Assembly: GCA_039183205.1 (NCBI GenBank)
Contig: JBCDBR010000021.1
Coordinates: 5,330-69,329, forward strand
DNA length: 64,000 nt
Source: HKCCE3408 sp039183205
GTDB taxonomy: Bacteria; Pseudomonadota; Alphaproteobacteria; Rhodobacterales; Rhodobacteraceae
Direction: 5' to 3'
Shown one piece after another: positions 43,632 to 53,650 of this stretch (the first letter of the stretch is position 1; each line of letters begins with the position of its first letter). Made by a program: the position numbers and the translations under genes. Below the pieces are notes generated by a model, which saw only the letters and a list, made by a program, of their open reading frames with translations, was not told where the DNA came from and made no database searches.

Positions 43632-44999
43632 CTAGCTTCCAAGGCGTTCCATAAGGCGCGCATATGCGGTTTGGCCCAATCGGAACGTTGGCAGGCGAAA
43701 AAACTCGTTAGGGGCATGTTGGTTCTCGTCGTCATGCCCGAACGCGAACATCACAGCATGTAACCCCAATTGATCCAGCAGCGTTGACATGACTGGGATC
43801 GAGCCACCGACCCGGGTTTTGTGGGCCGCTTTGCCATAAACTTCTTCCAGCACTTGCCCTGCGATGGCCGTGGCGTTGTGGCCGGCCGGCACGAGAAACG
43901 GATCCGCCCGCCCCGGGTTGCGCGCGACCTCAGCGGTGACGCCAGGTGGGCAATTCTCGTCCACATGAGCGGCGATTAGATCAAAAACCCTTTCGGGGTT
44001 CTGGTTTGCGACCAGCCGGCAGGTGATCTTGGCTGAGGCAACGGACGGCAAGACCGTTTTCGTGCCTGCGCCCTGCCAGCCGGAGCTTAGACCGTTAACT
44101 TCGAATGTTGGACGAGCCCAGAGGTTTTCACGCGTCGTGTATCCGGGTTCTCCGTGCGTGGCGGGCGCGCCGGTTTGAGCCAGATAGGCCGCCTCGTCCC
44201 ATGGTACGCGCGCAATGGCGTCTCGGTCCTCGTCGGTCAACGCAACGACATCGTCGTAGAACCCCTCGATGGTGATGAGACCATCGGGCGATTTCATGCT
44301 GGCCAAGAGATGGGCGAGGGCCATGCCAGGGTTTGCCACGCCGCCACCATGCATGCCCGAATGCAGATCAGAGGCAGCGCCGGTCACCGTAATTTCCAGC
44401 GACGTGAGCCCCTTTAACCCCAGAACCATCTGTGGCGTCTCGGTATCCCATTGGCTCCCGTCGGCGGAAAAGATCATATCCGCCTGGAGCCTGTTGAGGT
44501 TGGCTTCGATGAACGGCGGCAGGTCGGGCGAGCCGATTTCTTCCTGACCTTCAAAGAAAAACCGTACATTCACCGGCAGCTTGCCGGTCTCGGCCAACAG
44601 GGCTTCGGCGGCCAAGATTGGGATCAACATGGCCCCTTTGTCATCCGTGGCACCGCGCCCATAGATCCGATCCCCACGCAGCGTCGGCTCAAATGGCGGG
44701 GACGACCATAGATCGAACGGTTCCGCCGGCTGCACGTCGAAATGGCCGTAGATCAAAATCGTGGGTGCCTGCGCGCCGGCATGCAACCAATCTGCGCAGA
44801 CGACGGGATGGCCCGCCGTTTCCAACATCTGCGCATTTTCCAGACCCGCAGCATCAAGCCGATCAACCACCCATTGGCCGGCCTTGCGAACATCCTGGGC
44901 GTTCTCAGGCTTGGCCGATACGGACGGGATGCGAATGAAATCGCACAGTTCCTGAATGAAGCGCGGTTGATTGTCGTCAAGATAGTCAGCCCAGCCCAT
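43632..44999 (-). CDS. M20-family dipeptidase
   Basis: A 455-residue zinc peptidase of the M20 (carnosinase/CPG2-like) family. Metal ligands and catalytic residues are in LIYGHFDVQPAEPFDLW (His, Asp), YGRGATDDKGAM (bridging Asp), FFFEGQEEIGSP (catalytic Glu-Glu) and the late FGHDDENQHAPNE (His). The lid dimerisation domain sits between (LHSGMHGG). It has no signal peptide, so hydrolysis of dipeptides is probably cytosolic. The start at 44999 follows GAGAGGA by seven bases. Confidence 0.92.
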   Translation of the reverse strand: MGWADYLDDNQPRFIQELCDFIRIPSVSAKPENAQDVRKAGQWVVDRLDAAGLENAQMLETAGHPVVCADWLHAGAQAPTILIYGHFDVQPAEPFDLWSSPPFEPTLRGDRIYGRGATDDKGAMLIPILAAEALLAETGKLPVNVRFFFEGQEEIGSPDLPPFIEANLNRLQADMIFSADGSQWDTETPQMVLGLKGLTSLEITVTGAASDLHSGMHGGGVANPGMALAHLLASMKSPDGLITIEGFYDDVVALTDEDRDAIARVPWDEAAYLAQTGAPATHGEPGYTTRENLWARPTFEVNGLSSGWQGAGTKTVLPSVASAKITCRLVANQNPERVFDLIAAHVDENCPPGVTAEVARNPGRADPFLVPAGHNATAIAGQVLEEVYGKAAHKTRVGGSIPVMSTLLDQLGLHAVMFAFGHDDENQHAPNEFFRLPTFRLGQTAYARLMERLGS

Positions 45000-45298
45000 A
45001 TCACGTCCTCTCAAGTGAAGCTTAAGACATGGCGCAGCTTGCCGTACTTCGCAACCATGCGAACGACCAGCGCAGAATGAGGGTCAATGGCAAGGCTGGC
45101 CTCGCGGCCAGTCGGTCTTTGCGGTTCGCGGCGCGGCAACAAACCGGACGGAGTGGTGCTGCGCAGCGAAGCAATGATCGAGCTGAGAACGGTCGTGGCA
45201 TTTGCCGCAGCCGCAATACCGGGCTCGCGCAAGAATTGGACGCAGCGTTTGTGGCCGGTATTGACGGGTCGGGCGCTTTTTAATAGCCACGCGGTGTC

Positions 45299-45372
45299 GC
45301 GGGTATAGCTTAATGGTAAAGCCCCTGCCTTCCAAGCAGGTTATGTCGGTTCGATTCCGTCTACCCGCTCCA
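45299..45372 (+). tRNA. tRNA-Gly (anticodon UCC)
   Basis: A 74-base cloverleaf with encoded CCA. Acceptor GCGGGTA (45299-45305) pairs with TACCCGC (45362-45368), then T and CCA. The D arm is AGCTTAATGGTAAAGC, the anticodon stem CCTGC/GCAGG encloses CTTCCAA (anticodon TCC, reads GGA), and the T arm contains GGTTCGATTCC. The 299 bases upstream, to the M20 gene, show no gene. Confidence 0.93.
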
Positions 45373-45798
45373 GTTTTTGCGTATCCGTTGCTGGAACGAT
45401 TTGACTTGGGTGTGAAGCCTTTGCGCGGTGCGTTCTGAGGCCTTCGGATCGAGTTGCGGGAATTCCGTCCGGACATGCTGCATCGGTTTCCGCGTACAGG
45501 GAAACCATGCCATTAAATATCCGTGTTTCAATCTCCGTCGTTCAGCCGCGACGTTGGAGCGCAGGTTGCCGTTAAGGATGCGTGCAAAGCGCGTGTCGAT
45601 CTGCGCTGATTAAAAAAAATATAATATTAATGGACATTTGAGGTCCGGCCTCTGAGGCTCGATTCACCGATTTGAAGGGTCTTTGAGCGGTTTTGGCCTG
45701 CTGAAGACACGTGCCAAACCAGAGAAATGCTTGCCCCAGCCCGCGCGCACGGGTTGTGCGAGGCAGCGGCGCACCTTAATCCGGTAGGGACGGAGAGG
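45373..45798. other. intergenic stretch after tRNA-Gly
   Basis: No supported gene in 426 bases. An AT-rich block near 45610-45632 (AAAAAAAATATAATATTAAT) interrupts GC-rich DNA. No direct repeat of the tRNA 3' end was seen, so there is no sign of an integrated element here. Confidence 0.45.
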
Positions 45799-47613
45799 AT
45801 GACGCAAGCCATGGCAAGCCAAGATGCCAACGCGCCTCATGCCAGCGAAGAGCGTGAGGCATCCAAGAAAATTGGATCGCTGCGCGCGTTGGTCCCGTTC
45901 ATAACACCCTATAAGGGTATGGTAATTGCGGCCTTCGGCGCGCTCGTCACGACGGCTGTCGTTTCGCTCGCGTTGCCGCTAGCCGTGCGCCGCGTCGTCG
46001 ACGGGTTTGAGACCGAAACGGCGGAACTGCTCGATCAGTATTTCATGGCCTCGCTAGGCATAGCGGCGCTGTTGGCGATTGGAACGGGGGTTCGGTACTA
46101 TCTTGTGACCCGGCTCGGCGAACGGGTCATCGCGGATATCAGAATGGCTGTGTTCGATCGCATGATCGGGATGAGCCCGGCCTTTTTCGAAAAGATCATG
46201 ACCGGAGAAGTGCTTAGCCGTATCACAACCGACACGACGCTGTTGCTGAGCGTAATTTCGTCCTCCGTGTCGGTGGCGTTGCGCAACATTCTCATCTTGA
46301 TCGGTGGATTGATCTTGATGTTCGTGACCTCGCTGAAATTGGCGGTTATGGCGGTGGGCTTAGTGGTCTTGATCGTTTACCCGATCATTCGGCTCGGCCG
46401 TCGGCTACGCATTCTCAGCCGTGAAAACCAAGACTGGATTGCCGAAAGCTCCGGCAATGCGTCCGAAGCGCTGCTATCATCCCAAACCGTGCAGGCCTTC
46501 ACCCATGAGGTTCCGACGGCGGCCGCTTTTTCCGCCGTGACCGAACGCAGCTTTGACAGTGCCAAGGCGCGCATTATGACGCGCGCCGTGATGACCGTAA
46601 TCGTGATCAGTTTGGTCTTCGTGGGTGTCGTGGGCGTTTTATGGGTCGGTGCACGGGACGTCCGCGGCGATGTGATGTCGATTGGAGAGCTGATCCAATT
46701 CCTGATCTACGCCATCATGGTCGCCGGCTCCGTCGGTGCGCTGTCGGAAATCTGGGGCGAATTGCAACGCGCAGCGGGGGCCACAGAACGCTTGGTCGAA
46801 TTGCTCGGCGCGTCTGACACGGTACCCGATCCGGTCGTTCCGCAACCCTTGGCTGCGGCTGGTAAAGGTGCGATTGTTTTCGAGAACGTGCGGTTTTTCT
46901 ACCCGACCCGACCAGAGATACCTGCGCTCGACGGTATCGACTTGCGGATCGAACCTGGTGAGACCGTGGCGCTTGTGGGTCCCTCGGGGGCGGGAAAAAC
47001 CACAATATTTCAGCTTCTGATGCGATTTTATGACCCCGAATTCGGTCGCATCCTTCTCGACGGTGTTGATTTACGCAACGCAGCACGGGCGAGTTACCGC
47101 GGCGCGATGGCGCTTGTGCCGCAGGACCCAGTGATCTTTGCGACGTCGGCGCGCGAAAACATTCGTTTTGGCAGGCCTGATGCCAGCGATGCAGATGTCG
47201 AAGCCGCGGCCCGGTCTGCCGCGGCGCATGATTTTCTTCAGACGTTACCCGATGGGTACGGCACCTATGTCGGAGAGCGCGGCATCATGCTGTCGGGCGG
47301 ACAGAAGCAACGCATCGCAATTGCGCGGGCCATTCTGCGGGACGCGCCGATCTTGCTGTTGGATGAGGCCACGAGCGCACTTGACGCCGAAAGCGAACGC
47401 GCGGTCCAGGATGCCGTCACAAACATGGCGGAAACGCGCACGACGCTGATCGTGGCGCATCGGTTGTCGACGGTGAAACAGGCTGACCGTATCGTCGTCT
47501 TTGACGATGGTCGCATTGTCGCCGAAGGCACGCATGATGCCTTGGTTGCCGAAGGCGGGCTCTATGCCCGGCTGGCCCGGTTGCAATTTACCGAAGGGCT
47601 TGCCGCGGAATAA
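45799..47613 (+). CDS. ABC exporter, fused membrane and ATPase domains (MsbA-like)
   Basis: A 604-residue half-transporter. Six membrane helices lie in residues about 35-310, including coupling regions RLGERVIADIRMAVFDRMIGM and SQTVQAF. The ATPase follows: Walker A GPSGAGKTT, Q-loop VPQDPVIFATS, signature LSGGQKQRIAIARAI, Walker B ILLLDEATSALD and H-loop VAHRLST. It acts as a homodimer or heterodimer exporting lipids, drugs or peptides across the inner membrane; the sequence does not fix the substrate. Of three possible starts (45727, 45799, 45811), 45799 has the best-placed Shine-Dalgarno (AGGG nine bases upstream). Confidence 0.9.
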   Translation: MTQAMASQDANAPHASEEREASKKIGSLRALVPFITPYKGMVIAAFGALVTTAVVSLALPLAVRRVVDGFETETAELLDQYFMASLGIAALLAIGTGVRYYLVTRLGERVIADIRMAVFDRMIGMSPAFFEKIMTGEVLSRITTDTTLLLSVISSSVSVALRNILILIGGLILMFVTSLKLAVMAVGLVVLIVYPIIRLGRRLRILSRENQDWIAESSGNASEALLSSQTVQAFTHEVPTAAAFSAVTERSFDSAKARIMTRAVMTVIVISLVFVGVVGVLWVGARDVRGDVMSIGELIQFLIYAIMVAGSVGALSEIWGELQRAAGATERLVELLGASDTVPDPVVPQPLAAAGKGAIVFENVRFFYPTRPEIPALDGIDLRIEPGETVALVGPSGAGKTTIFQLLMRFYDPEFGRILLDGVDLRNAARASYRGAMALVPQDPVIFATSARENIRFGRPDASDADVEAAARSAAAHDFLQTLPDGYGTYVGERGIMLSGGQKQRIAIARAILRDAPILLLDEATSALDAESERAVQDAVTNMAETRTTLIVAHRLSTVKQADRIVVFDDGRIVAEGTHDALVAEGGLYARLARLQFTEGLAAE

Positions 47614-47697
47614 AGGCGCAGTGGCCTTTGCGCGCTGTCTCCGACCGCGCAGCAATTTAGTCTTTCCCGCACGGGCAACCTGCGCCACGTTAGTGTT

Positions 47698-48180
47698 ATG
47701 ACACCAGAAGATCGCATAAGCACCCTCGGTCTTACTCTTCCGGCACCGACAAAGCTGCCGCCTGGGTTGAGCCTGCCGTTTTCGTTCGTGAATGTGCGTT
47801 CCGGACGTGCGGTGATTTCCGGCCATCCAAGGCAGGGCCACGATGGTAGCATTACCGGTCCTTACGGGCGGCTCGGCGCCGATATGACAACCCAAGATGG
47901 CTACACCGCCGCCGGCGAAATTGCGCTGACGGTTTTGGCGAACCTGAAGGCCGAGATCGGCGAACTTAGGCGCGTCACCGGCTGGGTGCGCGTTTTTGGG
48001 ATGGTCGCCTCGACCCAAGACTTCACCGAACAGCATCTCGTCATCAACGGTTTTTCTGATCTCATACTTGAGGTGTTTGGCCCGGATATTGGCGCACATG
48101 CACGTTCGGCTCTCGGCGTTGCGAGCTTGCCGATGGGGTTTGCGATGGAAATCGAAGGCGAGGCGCTGATCGCGACCTAA
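47698..48180 (+). CDS. RidA-family (YjgF/YER057c) protein
   Basis: A 160-residue member of the Rid superfamily, in the longer subgroup whose conserved part includes VRSGRAVISGHPRQG, AAGEIALTVLANLKAEIG and VFGMVASTQDFTEQHLVINGFSDLILEVFG, with the trimer-interface end HARSALGVASLP. Classical RidA deaminates reactive enamine/imine intermediates; the key Arg appears to be retained in HARSALGV. The ATG lacks an obvious ribosome-binding site. The gene stands between an ABC exporter and an acyl-CoA synthetase. Confidence 0.85.
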   Translation: MTPEDRISTLGLTLPAPTKLPPGLSLPFSFVNVRSGRAVISGHPRQGHDGSITGPYGRLGADMTTQDGYTAAGEIALTVLANLKAEIGELRRVTGWVRVFGMVASTQDFTEQHLVINGFSDLILEVFGPDIGAHARSALGVASLPMGFAMEIEGEALIAT

Positions 48181-48304
48181 TCCTCGGCCGACGTGACGTC
48201 GCGATTTTTAATTTCGCAGCGTCACTCTTGCGCGCAAGCATTCAAATGCGCATTCTCCGGCCCACGCCGGCGCAAGACCGGTCAAATTGGTCAGGGAGGA
48301 GACC

Positions 48305-50209
48305 ATGGGGCGCTTTGCCAATCTCGAGGATATCAAAAAGATCGAAAACCAATCGCCTTGGCCAGAGAGTCAACCGGCGACGACAATTTTCGAATTCCTA
48401 TCGAACGCGAAGGACCGATATCCGCAACACCACGCGATTACCTTCCAAATCACGTCTGGGCCCACGGACAAGGCCGAGACCCTCACTTGGCAGAGACTGC
48501 ACGCCCGAACGACACAGGCGGCCAATCTCTTTCGAAGTCTGGGCGTCGGTGAAGACGACACGGTCGCCTATATCCTGCCCAACTGCAACGAAACGGTCGT
48601 CACGCTATTGGGCGGCATGATCGCGGGCATTGCCGCACCGATCAATCCGCTTTTGGAGCCGGCGCAAATCGGCGCAATCCTGCGAGAGACGGGTGCAAAG
48701 GTTGTTGTGACGCTTAAGCCTTTTCCGCGCACCGATGTGGCGCAAAAGGTGTCCGAGGCGGTCAAACTGGCGCCCGGGGTGACGCATGTTCTCGAGGTTG
48801 ACCTGCTGCGTTATCTCAGCGGGCTGAAGCGGTTAATCGTGCCGCTGATCCGCCCCAAACAGACCACCTCGCATCACGCCACGGTTCTCGATTTCGAAGC
48901 GGAGCTGAACCGCCAATCCGACACTCTGGCCTTTGCCGACAGCGCCGGCGACCGGGTCGGCGCCTATTTTCACACCGGTGGCACCACGGGCATGCCGAAA
49001 GTGGCGCAGCACAAATATTCTGGCATGATCTATAACGGCTGGATCGGTCACACATTGCTGTTCAGCGACACAGACAACGTGATGTGTCCACTGCCCCTCT
49101 TTCACGTATTTGCTTGCCACGTGATCCTGATGGCGATGATCGCCTCGGGCGCACATGTTGTGTTCCCGACACCGCAAGGCTATCGGGGCGAGGGCGTCTT
49201 CGACAATTTTTGGAAATTGGTCGAGCGATGGAAAATTACCTTCATTATCACAGTGCCCACGGCGATTGCAGCGATGATGCAGCGCCCGGTCAACGGCGAT
49301 ATTTCGACCGTGAAGACAGCTTTTTCCGGCTCATCGCCCTTGCCGGTTGAGCTCTTCAATCGCTTTGAGAAGGCGACGAACGTGACGCTTGTGGAAGGCT
49401 ACGGTTTGACCGAAGCCACGTGTTTGGTGTCGTGCAATCCCGTTGAGGGTACCAAGAAAATCGGCTCTGTCGGCGTGCCGTTTCCGCATTGCGCCGTTAA
49501 GATTTTGGTCGATACGCCGGACGGGCCGCGGGAATGCGAGATCGACGAGGTCGGCGAGATTTGCATCGACAACCCAGGCGTCTTCGAAGGCTCAACCTAC
49601 ACCGAAATGGATAAGAACCGCGACTTGTTCCACCATGAGCTTTATTTGCGCACTGGCGATCTAGGGCGCATCGATGCTGATGGATATCTCTGGATCACGG
49701 GTCGCGCGAAGGACCTCATTATTCGCGGCGGGCACAATATTGACCCCGCGCTGATCGAAGAGTGTCTGGCCGGCCATGAGGCGGTCGCCTTTGCCGGCGC
49801 AATCGGCCAACCCGATGCCTTTGCCGGCGAATTGCCATGCGTCTATGTGGAGTTGGTCGAGGGGGCGACCGCTGATGAAGCGGCGCTGCTTGAGTATTGC
49901 AAATCCAACATCACGGAGCGTGCGGCGATCCCAAAACATCTGGAGGTCTTGTCCGAGCTGCCAAAGACCGCCGTTGGTAAGGTCTTTAAACCGGACCTGC
50001 GCAAGCGCGCGATTACCCGGGTCTATGACGCCGCCTTGGCCGAGGCTGGTATTCCAGCCCGAGTGGTCGACGTGCGTGAGGATAAAAAGCTTGGCCTCGT
50101 CGCGCATTTGGACCGCACGGGCGATGTCGACGAGGCCGCCTTGGCCCACACGCTTGGCGAATTTACGCGACCTTGGGTTTGGGCGGGGGCGAACGCGCAA
50201 GCGGCTTGA
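48305..50209 (+). CDS. acyl-CoA synthetase (AMP-binding family)
   Basis: A 634-residue adenylate-forming ligase activating a carboxylic acid to its CoA ester. P-loop YFHTGGTTGMPKVAQ; VEGYGLTEATCLVSCNP is the adenylate block; YLRTGDLGRID and GRAKDLIIRGGHNIDP form the hinge; the catalytic Lys is in LPKTAVGKVFKPDLR. Start at 48305 follows GGGAGGAG. The acyl substrate cannot be told; a medium- or long-chain fatty acid is likely from length, and the protein may supply the beta-oxidation enzymes encoded at 15.6-23.1 kb. Confidence 0.9.
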   Translation: MGRFANLEDIKKIENQSPWPESQPATTIFEFLSNAKDRYPQHHAITFQITSGPTDKAETLTWQRLHARTTQAANLFRSLGVGEDDTVAYILPNCNETVVTLLGGMIAGIAAPINPLLEPAQIGAILRETGAKVVVTLKPFPRTDVAQKVSEAVKLAPGVTHVLEVDLLRYLSGLKRLIVPLIRPKQTTSHHATVLDFEAELNRQSDTLAFADSAGDRVGAYFHTGGTTGMPKVAQHKYSGMIYNGWIGHTLLFSDTDNVMCPLPLFHVFACHVILMAMIASGAHVVFPTPQGYRGEGVFDNFWKLVERWKITFIITVPTAIAAMMQRPVNGDISTVKTAFSGSSPLPVELFNRFEKATNVTLVEGYGLTEATCLVSCNPVEGTKKIGSVGVPFPHCAVKILVDTPDGPRECEIDEVGEICIDNPGVFEGSTYTEMDKNRDLFHHELYLRTGDLGRIDADGYLWITGRAKDLIIRGGHNIDPALIEECLAGHEAVAFAGAIGQPDAFAGELPCVYVELVEGATADEAALLEYCKSNITERAAIPKHLEVLSELPKTAVGKVFKPDLRKRAITRVYDAALAEAGIPARVVDVREDKKLGLVAHLDRTGDVDEAALAHTLGEFTRPWVWAGANAQAA

Positions 50210-50276
50210 GGCCTGCGGTCGGGATGCGACGATCAGCCCCGGATACAACTGGGGCGGCGCACCTAGCTTGTGCCAT

Positions 50277-50714
50277 ATGACGCCGTTGAAAATCTCACCC
50301 CCTGAATTTTTGGCCGACGCAATGCCCGTTGCTGTGATGGATGGCCACTGCGCGCTCTGTTCCTTTGGGGCGCGGATGATCCACAATATCGAACCCGCGG
50401 GTCGCATTCGGATTTTGCCGATCCAATCACCGCGAGGCCGCGCGGCTTTGGCATATTTCGGACTGGCGCCGGACGATCCGGCGAGCTGGCTGTTTATCGA
50501 TGCGGAAAAAGCTTGGACGGGCATCGATGCGATGATCGCGGTTGGCGAGTATAGCGGTGGATGGGGGCGCTGCCTCAGCCTTTTGCGGCTTATCCCAAGC
50601 CCCCTACGACCAGGTCTCTACAGGCTGATCGCGCGCAACCGATATCGGCTATTTGGCAATGCCGAGCTGTGCGCACTGCCCAATCCGGGGCTGCGCGCGC
50701 GGCTGATATCGTGA
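50277..50714 (+). CDS. DCC-family thiol-disulfide oxidoreductase-like protein (DUF393)
   Basis: A 145-residue protein defined by the DxxCxLC motif, here VMDGHCALCSFGARMI near residue 20, which gives the DCC family its name. GLAPDDPASWLFIDAEKAWTG and FGNAELCALPNP are later blocks. Members are predicted thioredoxin-like redox proteins of unknown target. It overlaps the next gene by four bases (GTGA), so the two work together or are at least co-expressed. Met 50277 was chosen inside a longer open frame that overlaps the acyl-CoA synthetase gene. Confidence 0.82.
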   Translation: MTPLKISPPEFLADAMPVAVMDGHCALCSFGARMIHNIEPAGRIRILPIQSPRGRAALAYFGLAPDDPASWLFIDAEKAWTGIDAMIAVGEYSGGWGRCLSLLRLIPSPLRPGLYRLIARNRYRLFGNAELCALPNPGLRARLIS

Positions 50715-52303
50715 AAATCGTCATTTTGGGCGGAACCGGCGTTTTCGGCAGCCGGTTGGCGCGGCTTTTGCGGCGCGATGGGCATAGCGTGACATTGGCA
50801 GCCCGACGCGGGGCAGACGCTCTAGCGGCAGAGATCGGCGCAGACAGCCTTCGCCACGATCGGTCGCAAGATCCGGCTCCGCTTTTTGCCGCTGCGCCGG
50901 ACCTGTTGATCGATGCAACGGGTCCGTTTCAGCACTATGGGCCCGATCCCTACCGATTGGCGCGCGCGGCCATCGATGCTGGCGTCGACTACATGGATTT
51001 ATCGGACGACGCGGATTTTACGGCAGGGATCGTCGAATTGGACGCGGTCGCGCAAGCGGCTGGCCGCGTCGTTCTTTCTGGGATGTCCTCGGTGCCGGCC
51101 TTGTCGGGCGCGGCCGTCATGGCCTTGGCCGAAGGGATGACGGCAATCGATGCAATCGACGGCGCGATCCTGCCGGGAAATCGGGCACCGCGAGGCCATG
51201 CCGTGATGGCCGCGATACTACACCAGGCCGGTCGTCCGATGCGGGTTTGGCATGCGGGCATCTGGGAAATGCGCCGCGGATGGTCTGATTGCCGCGCATA
51301 TCCCCTTTTGGGCGGCGGAACCCGCCATGGTTGGCTCAACCGCGTCCCGGATCTGGAGTTGTTCCCAAGCTATTTCCGCGCGCGCAGCGTCACGTTTCGC
51401 GCCGGGCTCGAGCTGCCGGTGATGGGCAGAAGTTTGGCTTTATTGTCCGTCTTGCGACGCGTGATCCGGCTGCCGGTCCCGGTGGGTCTCGCGCATCGGG
51501 TGGCATCCGTTTTGGAGCGTTTGGGCACCGACCGGGGTGGGATGGTGGTGACGGTTTCCGGGGACACGCCAAATGGCGCAGTGATCCGTCATTGGCATCT
51601 TGCTGCCGAAGAAGGGGAGGGCCCGTTTGTCCCGGCGATACCGGCACGCGCTGCTGTTGCTGCTTGGCCTTTGCGGGCCGGCGCCCGCGCCGCTATCGCC
51701 GAAATTCCTCTGGCCGCGATGGAGCGCGCTATGGCCGATTTGGCAATCCGCACGGAGCGTGCGGAACGGCGCGCCGAGCCATTGTTTTCCAAGGTCCTTG
51801 GGGCGGATTTCGAAGACTTACCAAAGCAGGTGCAGGATACCCACAAGGTGATTACGGCCCGGCGCCTTTCGGGCCTGGGCCGGGTAAGTCGCGGCCGCGG
51901 GCTCTGGCCGCGGCTGATTGCTTTCGCCTTTCGCTTCCCGCCGGCGGGCGAGGCGGTGCGGATCAATGTCTTGAAAACCCGAAAGGGCGACACGGAAACC
52001 TGGGTTCGTCGCTTTGGCCGAACGACGTTCCGGTCCACCCTGAAAGCGACGCCGGACGGCATGACCGAACGCTTTGGTCCGTTCACCTTCGAGTTGGGTC
52101 TACACGTGGATCAAGGCACGCTGCGGTTTCCAGTCAAAGGCGGGCGCATTGGCACCGTCCGCATCCCAAGCTGGGCCTTGCCGCAAAGCGAGGCGCATGA
52201 ATTTGTCTCTGATGGCACCTTCCGATTTGACGTCACCTTGCGCGCGCCCGTAACGCGGCAATTCATCATCCGGTACGAAGGCGCACTTGGCCCGGTGGAT
52301 TGA
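50711..52303 (+). CDS. saccharopine dehydrogenase-like NAD(P)-binding protein fused to DUF4166
   Basis: A 530-residue two-domain protein. The N-terminal Rossmann domain (KIVILGGTGVFGSRLARLL, then DLLIDATGPFQHYGPDPYRLA and VDYMDLSDDADF) is that of the saccharopine dehydrogenase-like family. The C-terminal ~190 residues (PLFSKVLGADFEDLPKQVQDTH through the strands ending in RQFIIRYEG) are DUF4166. Which reaction it performs is unknown. The start is GTG 50711, overlapping the DUF393 stop; the preceding frame is open but unrelated. Confidence 0.85.
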   Translation: MKIVILGGTGVFGSRLARLLRRDGHSVTLAARRGADALAAEIGADSLRHDRSQDPAPLFAAAPDLLIDATGPFQHYGPDPYRLARAAIDAGVDYMDLSDDADFTAGIVELDAVAQAAGRVVLSGMSSVPALSGAAVMALAEGMTAIDAIDGAILPGNRAPRGHAVMAAILHQAGRPMRVWHAGIWEMRRGWSDCRAYPLLGGGTRHGWLNRVPDLELFPSYFRARSVTFRAGLELPVMGRSLALLSVLRRVIRLPVPVGLAHRVASVLERLGTDRGGMVVTVSGDTPNGAVIRHWHLAAEEGEGPFVPAIPARAAVAAWPLRAGARAAIAEIPLAAMERAMADLAIRTERAERRAEPLFSKVLGADFEDLPKQVQDTHKVITARRLSGLGRVSRGRGLWPRLIAFAFRFPPAGEAVRINVLKTRKGDTETWVRRFGRTTFRSTLKATPDGMTERFGPFTFELGLHVDQGTLRFPVKGGRIGTVRIPSWALPQSEAHEFVSDGTFRFDVTLRAPVTRQFIIRYEGALGPVD

Positions 52304-52350
52304 GCGCTATTCGGGTTGCTGATCGTGCGCTGGGTCGGCATCTTGCGGCC

Positions 52351-53556
52351 ATGGCCGCACCAACCCTCGACAATAAAACCGCGCGTGCGCTGTTTTTGGA
52401 TCGCCACGCTTTGGCACGCCCGCGCGCGAAGGATGGGCGCGGTGCGGCCCTGTCGGCGATGGTGGAGCGCTTGGGCTTTGTGCAAGTCGACAGCGTGAAC
52501 ACATTTGCACGCGCCCACGACATGATCATGTTTTCGCGCGCGACCGATTACCGCCCAGAAAGCTTGCGCTGGCTCAATGATCGCGCCCGCGCGACCTTTG
52601 AAGGCTGGACCCATGATGCCGCCATTATTCCAGCCGCCTTCTTTCCCTATTGGCGGCTGAAGCACGCGCGCGATCAACGTCGGTTGCGCAATCGTTGGTC
52701 GACTTGGCATGGCGATGAATTCCATGCGGAGATCGATGGGGTCCTGGACCACATCGCAGCGCATGGACCGACATCTTGCCGCGATGTCGGCGACGCGCCG
52801 GCGCAGAAATCAACCGGGTGGTGGGATTGGAAACCATCAAAGACGGCGCTGGAGTACCTTTGGCGATCGGGTCGTCTTGCGGTGACGCGGCGGTCCGGCT
52901 TCACCAAGCATTATGATTTGGTTGAGCGGGTGCTGCCAGCGCAGCTGTGCGACCAGGAAATTGCCGAATGGGATGTCATCGACTGGGCCTGCAACGCGGC
53001 GCTTGATCGATTGGGGTTTGCAACCAGTGGCGAATTGGCGGCGTTTTTTGCTGTGATCACGCCGAACGAGGCAAAAGCCTGGGCGGCGGCGCAAGTGGCA
53101 AATGGCACGGTGATCGAGGCCAATGTGACCCTCAATGACGGTGCGTTACGGACCGTCCTAATCCGGCCCGAGGTGGTCGAGACATTGCCCGAGCTCGCGC
53201 CGCCGACGCGCAGATTGCGTCTGTTATCCCCGTTTGATCCGGCCTTGCGCGACCGCAAACGCGCCGAGCGTTTGTTTGGGTTTCATTTTCGCATCGAGAT
53301 ATTTGTGCCTGAAGCAAAACGGAAATTTGGCTACTATGTCTTTCCAATACTAGAGGGCGACGCGCTGATCGGACGGATTGATTTAACGGCAGATCGGGCG
53401 GCCTCAGTGCTACGGGTGCGGGCACTCTGGCCCGAAAAGGGCGTACGATTCGGGCGCGGACGGATGGCGCGGCTGGAAACGGAACTGGCACGCGCCGCAC
53501 GCTTTGCCGGATGTGAAGATATAGAAATTGCGTCGCAATTCCTGCGCGCGGCCTGA
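52351..53556 (+). CDS. YcaQ/AlkX-type interstrand-crosslink DNA glycosylase
   Basis: A 401-residue protein of the HTH_42 family. The catalytic Q-x-D motif is visible in LGFVQVDSVNTFARAHD (Gln about 45, Asp about 47), as in enzymes that unhook N7-alkylguanine crosslinks. Three winged-helix units and a C-terminal beta part (YYVFPILEGDALIGRIDL) follow. Met 52351 is preferred because the family begins at a helix like KTARALFLDRHAL; a TTG at 52300 overlapping the previous stop is possible. The role is repair of nitrogen-mustard-like or natural-product damage. Confidence 0.85.
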   Translation: MAAPTLDNKTARALFLDRHALARPRAKDGRGAALSAMVERLGFVQVDSVNTFARAHDMIMFSRATDYRPESLRWLNDRARATFEGWTHDAAIIPAAFFPYWRLKHARDQRRLRNRWSTWHGDEFHAEIDGVLDHIAAHGPTSCRDVGDAPAQKSTGWWDWKPSKTALEYLWRSGRLAVTRRSGFTKHYDLVERVLPAQLCDQEIAEWDVIDWACNAALDRLGFATSGELAAFFAVITPNEAKAWAAAQVANGTVIEANVTLNDGALRTVLIRPEVVETLPELAPPTRRLRLLSPFDPALRDRKRAERLFGFHFRIEIFVPEAKRKFGYYVFPILEGDALIGRIDLTADRAASVLRVRALWPEKGVRFGRGRMARLETELARAARFAGCEDIEIASQFLRAA

Positions 53557-53650
53557 GGATTCAGGGCCTGCGTTCACTAATCATTAGAACAACAGATGCT
53601 ACCGCAGGCATCCAGGACAGTTACTCCGGATAAAGTTTGCGAGGTCGTGC

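Noticed and set aside
45299..45798. Integration of an element at the tRNA-Gly gene
   Set aside because: No repeat of the tRNA 3' end and no integrase were found nearby.
51289..52200. 303-codon plus-strand frame inside the DUF4166 fusion gene
   Set aside because: Low-quality Arg/Gly/Cys-rich frame shadowing a coupled, conserved gene.
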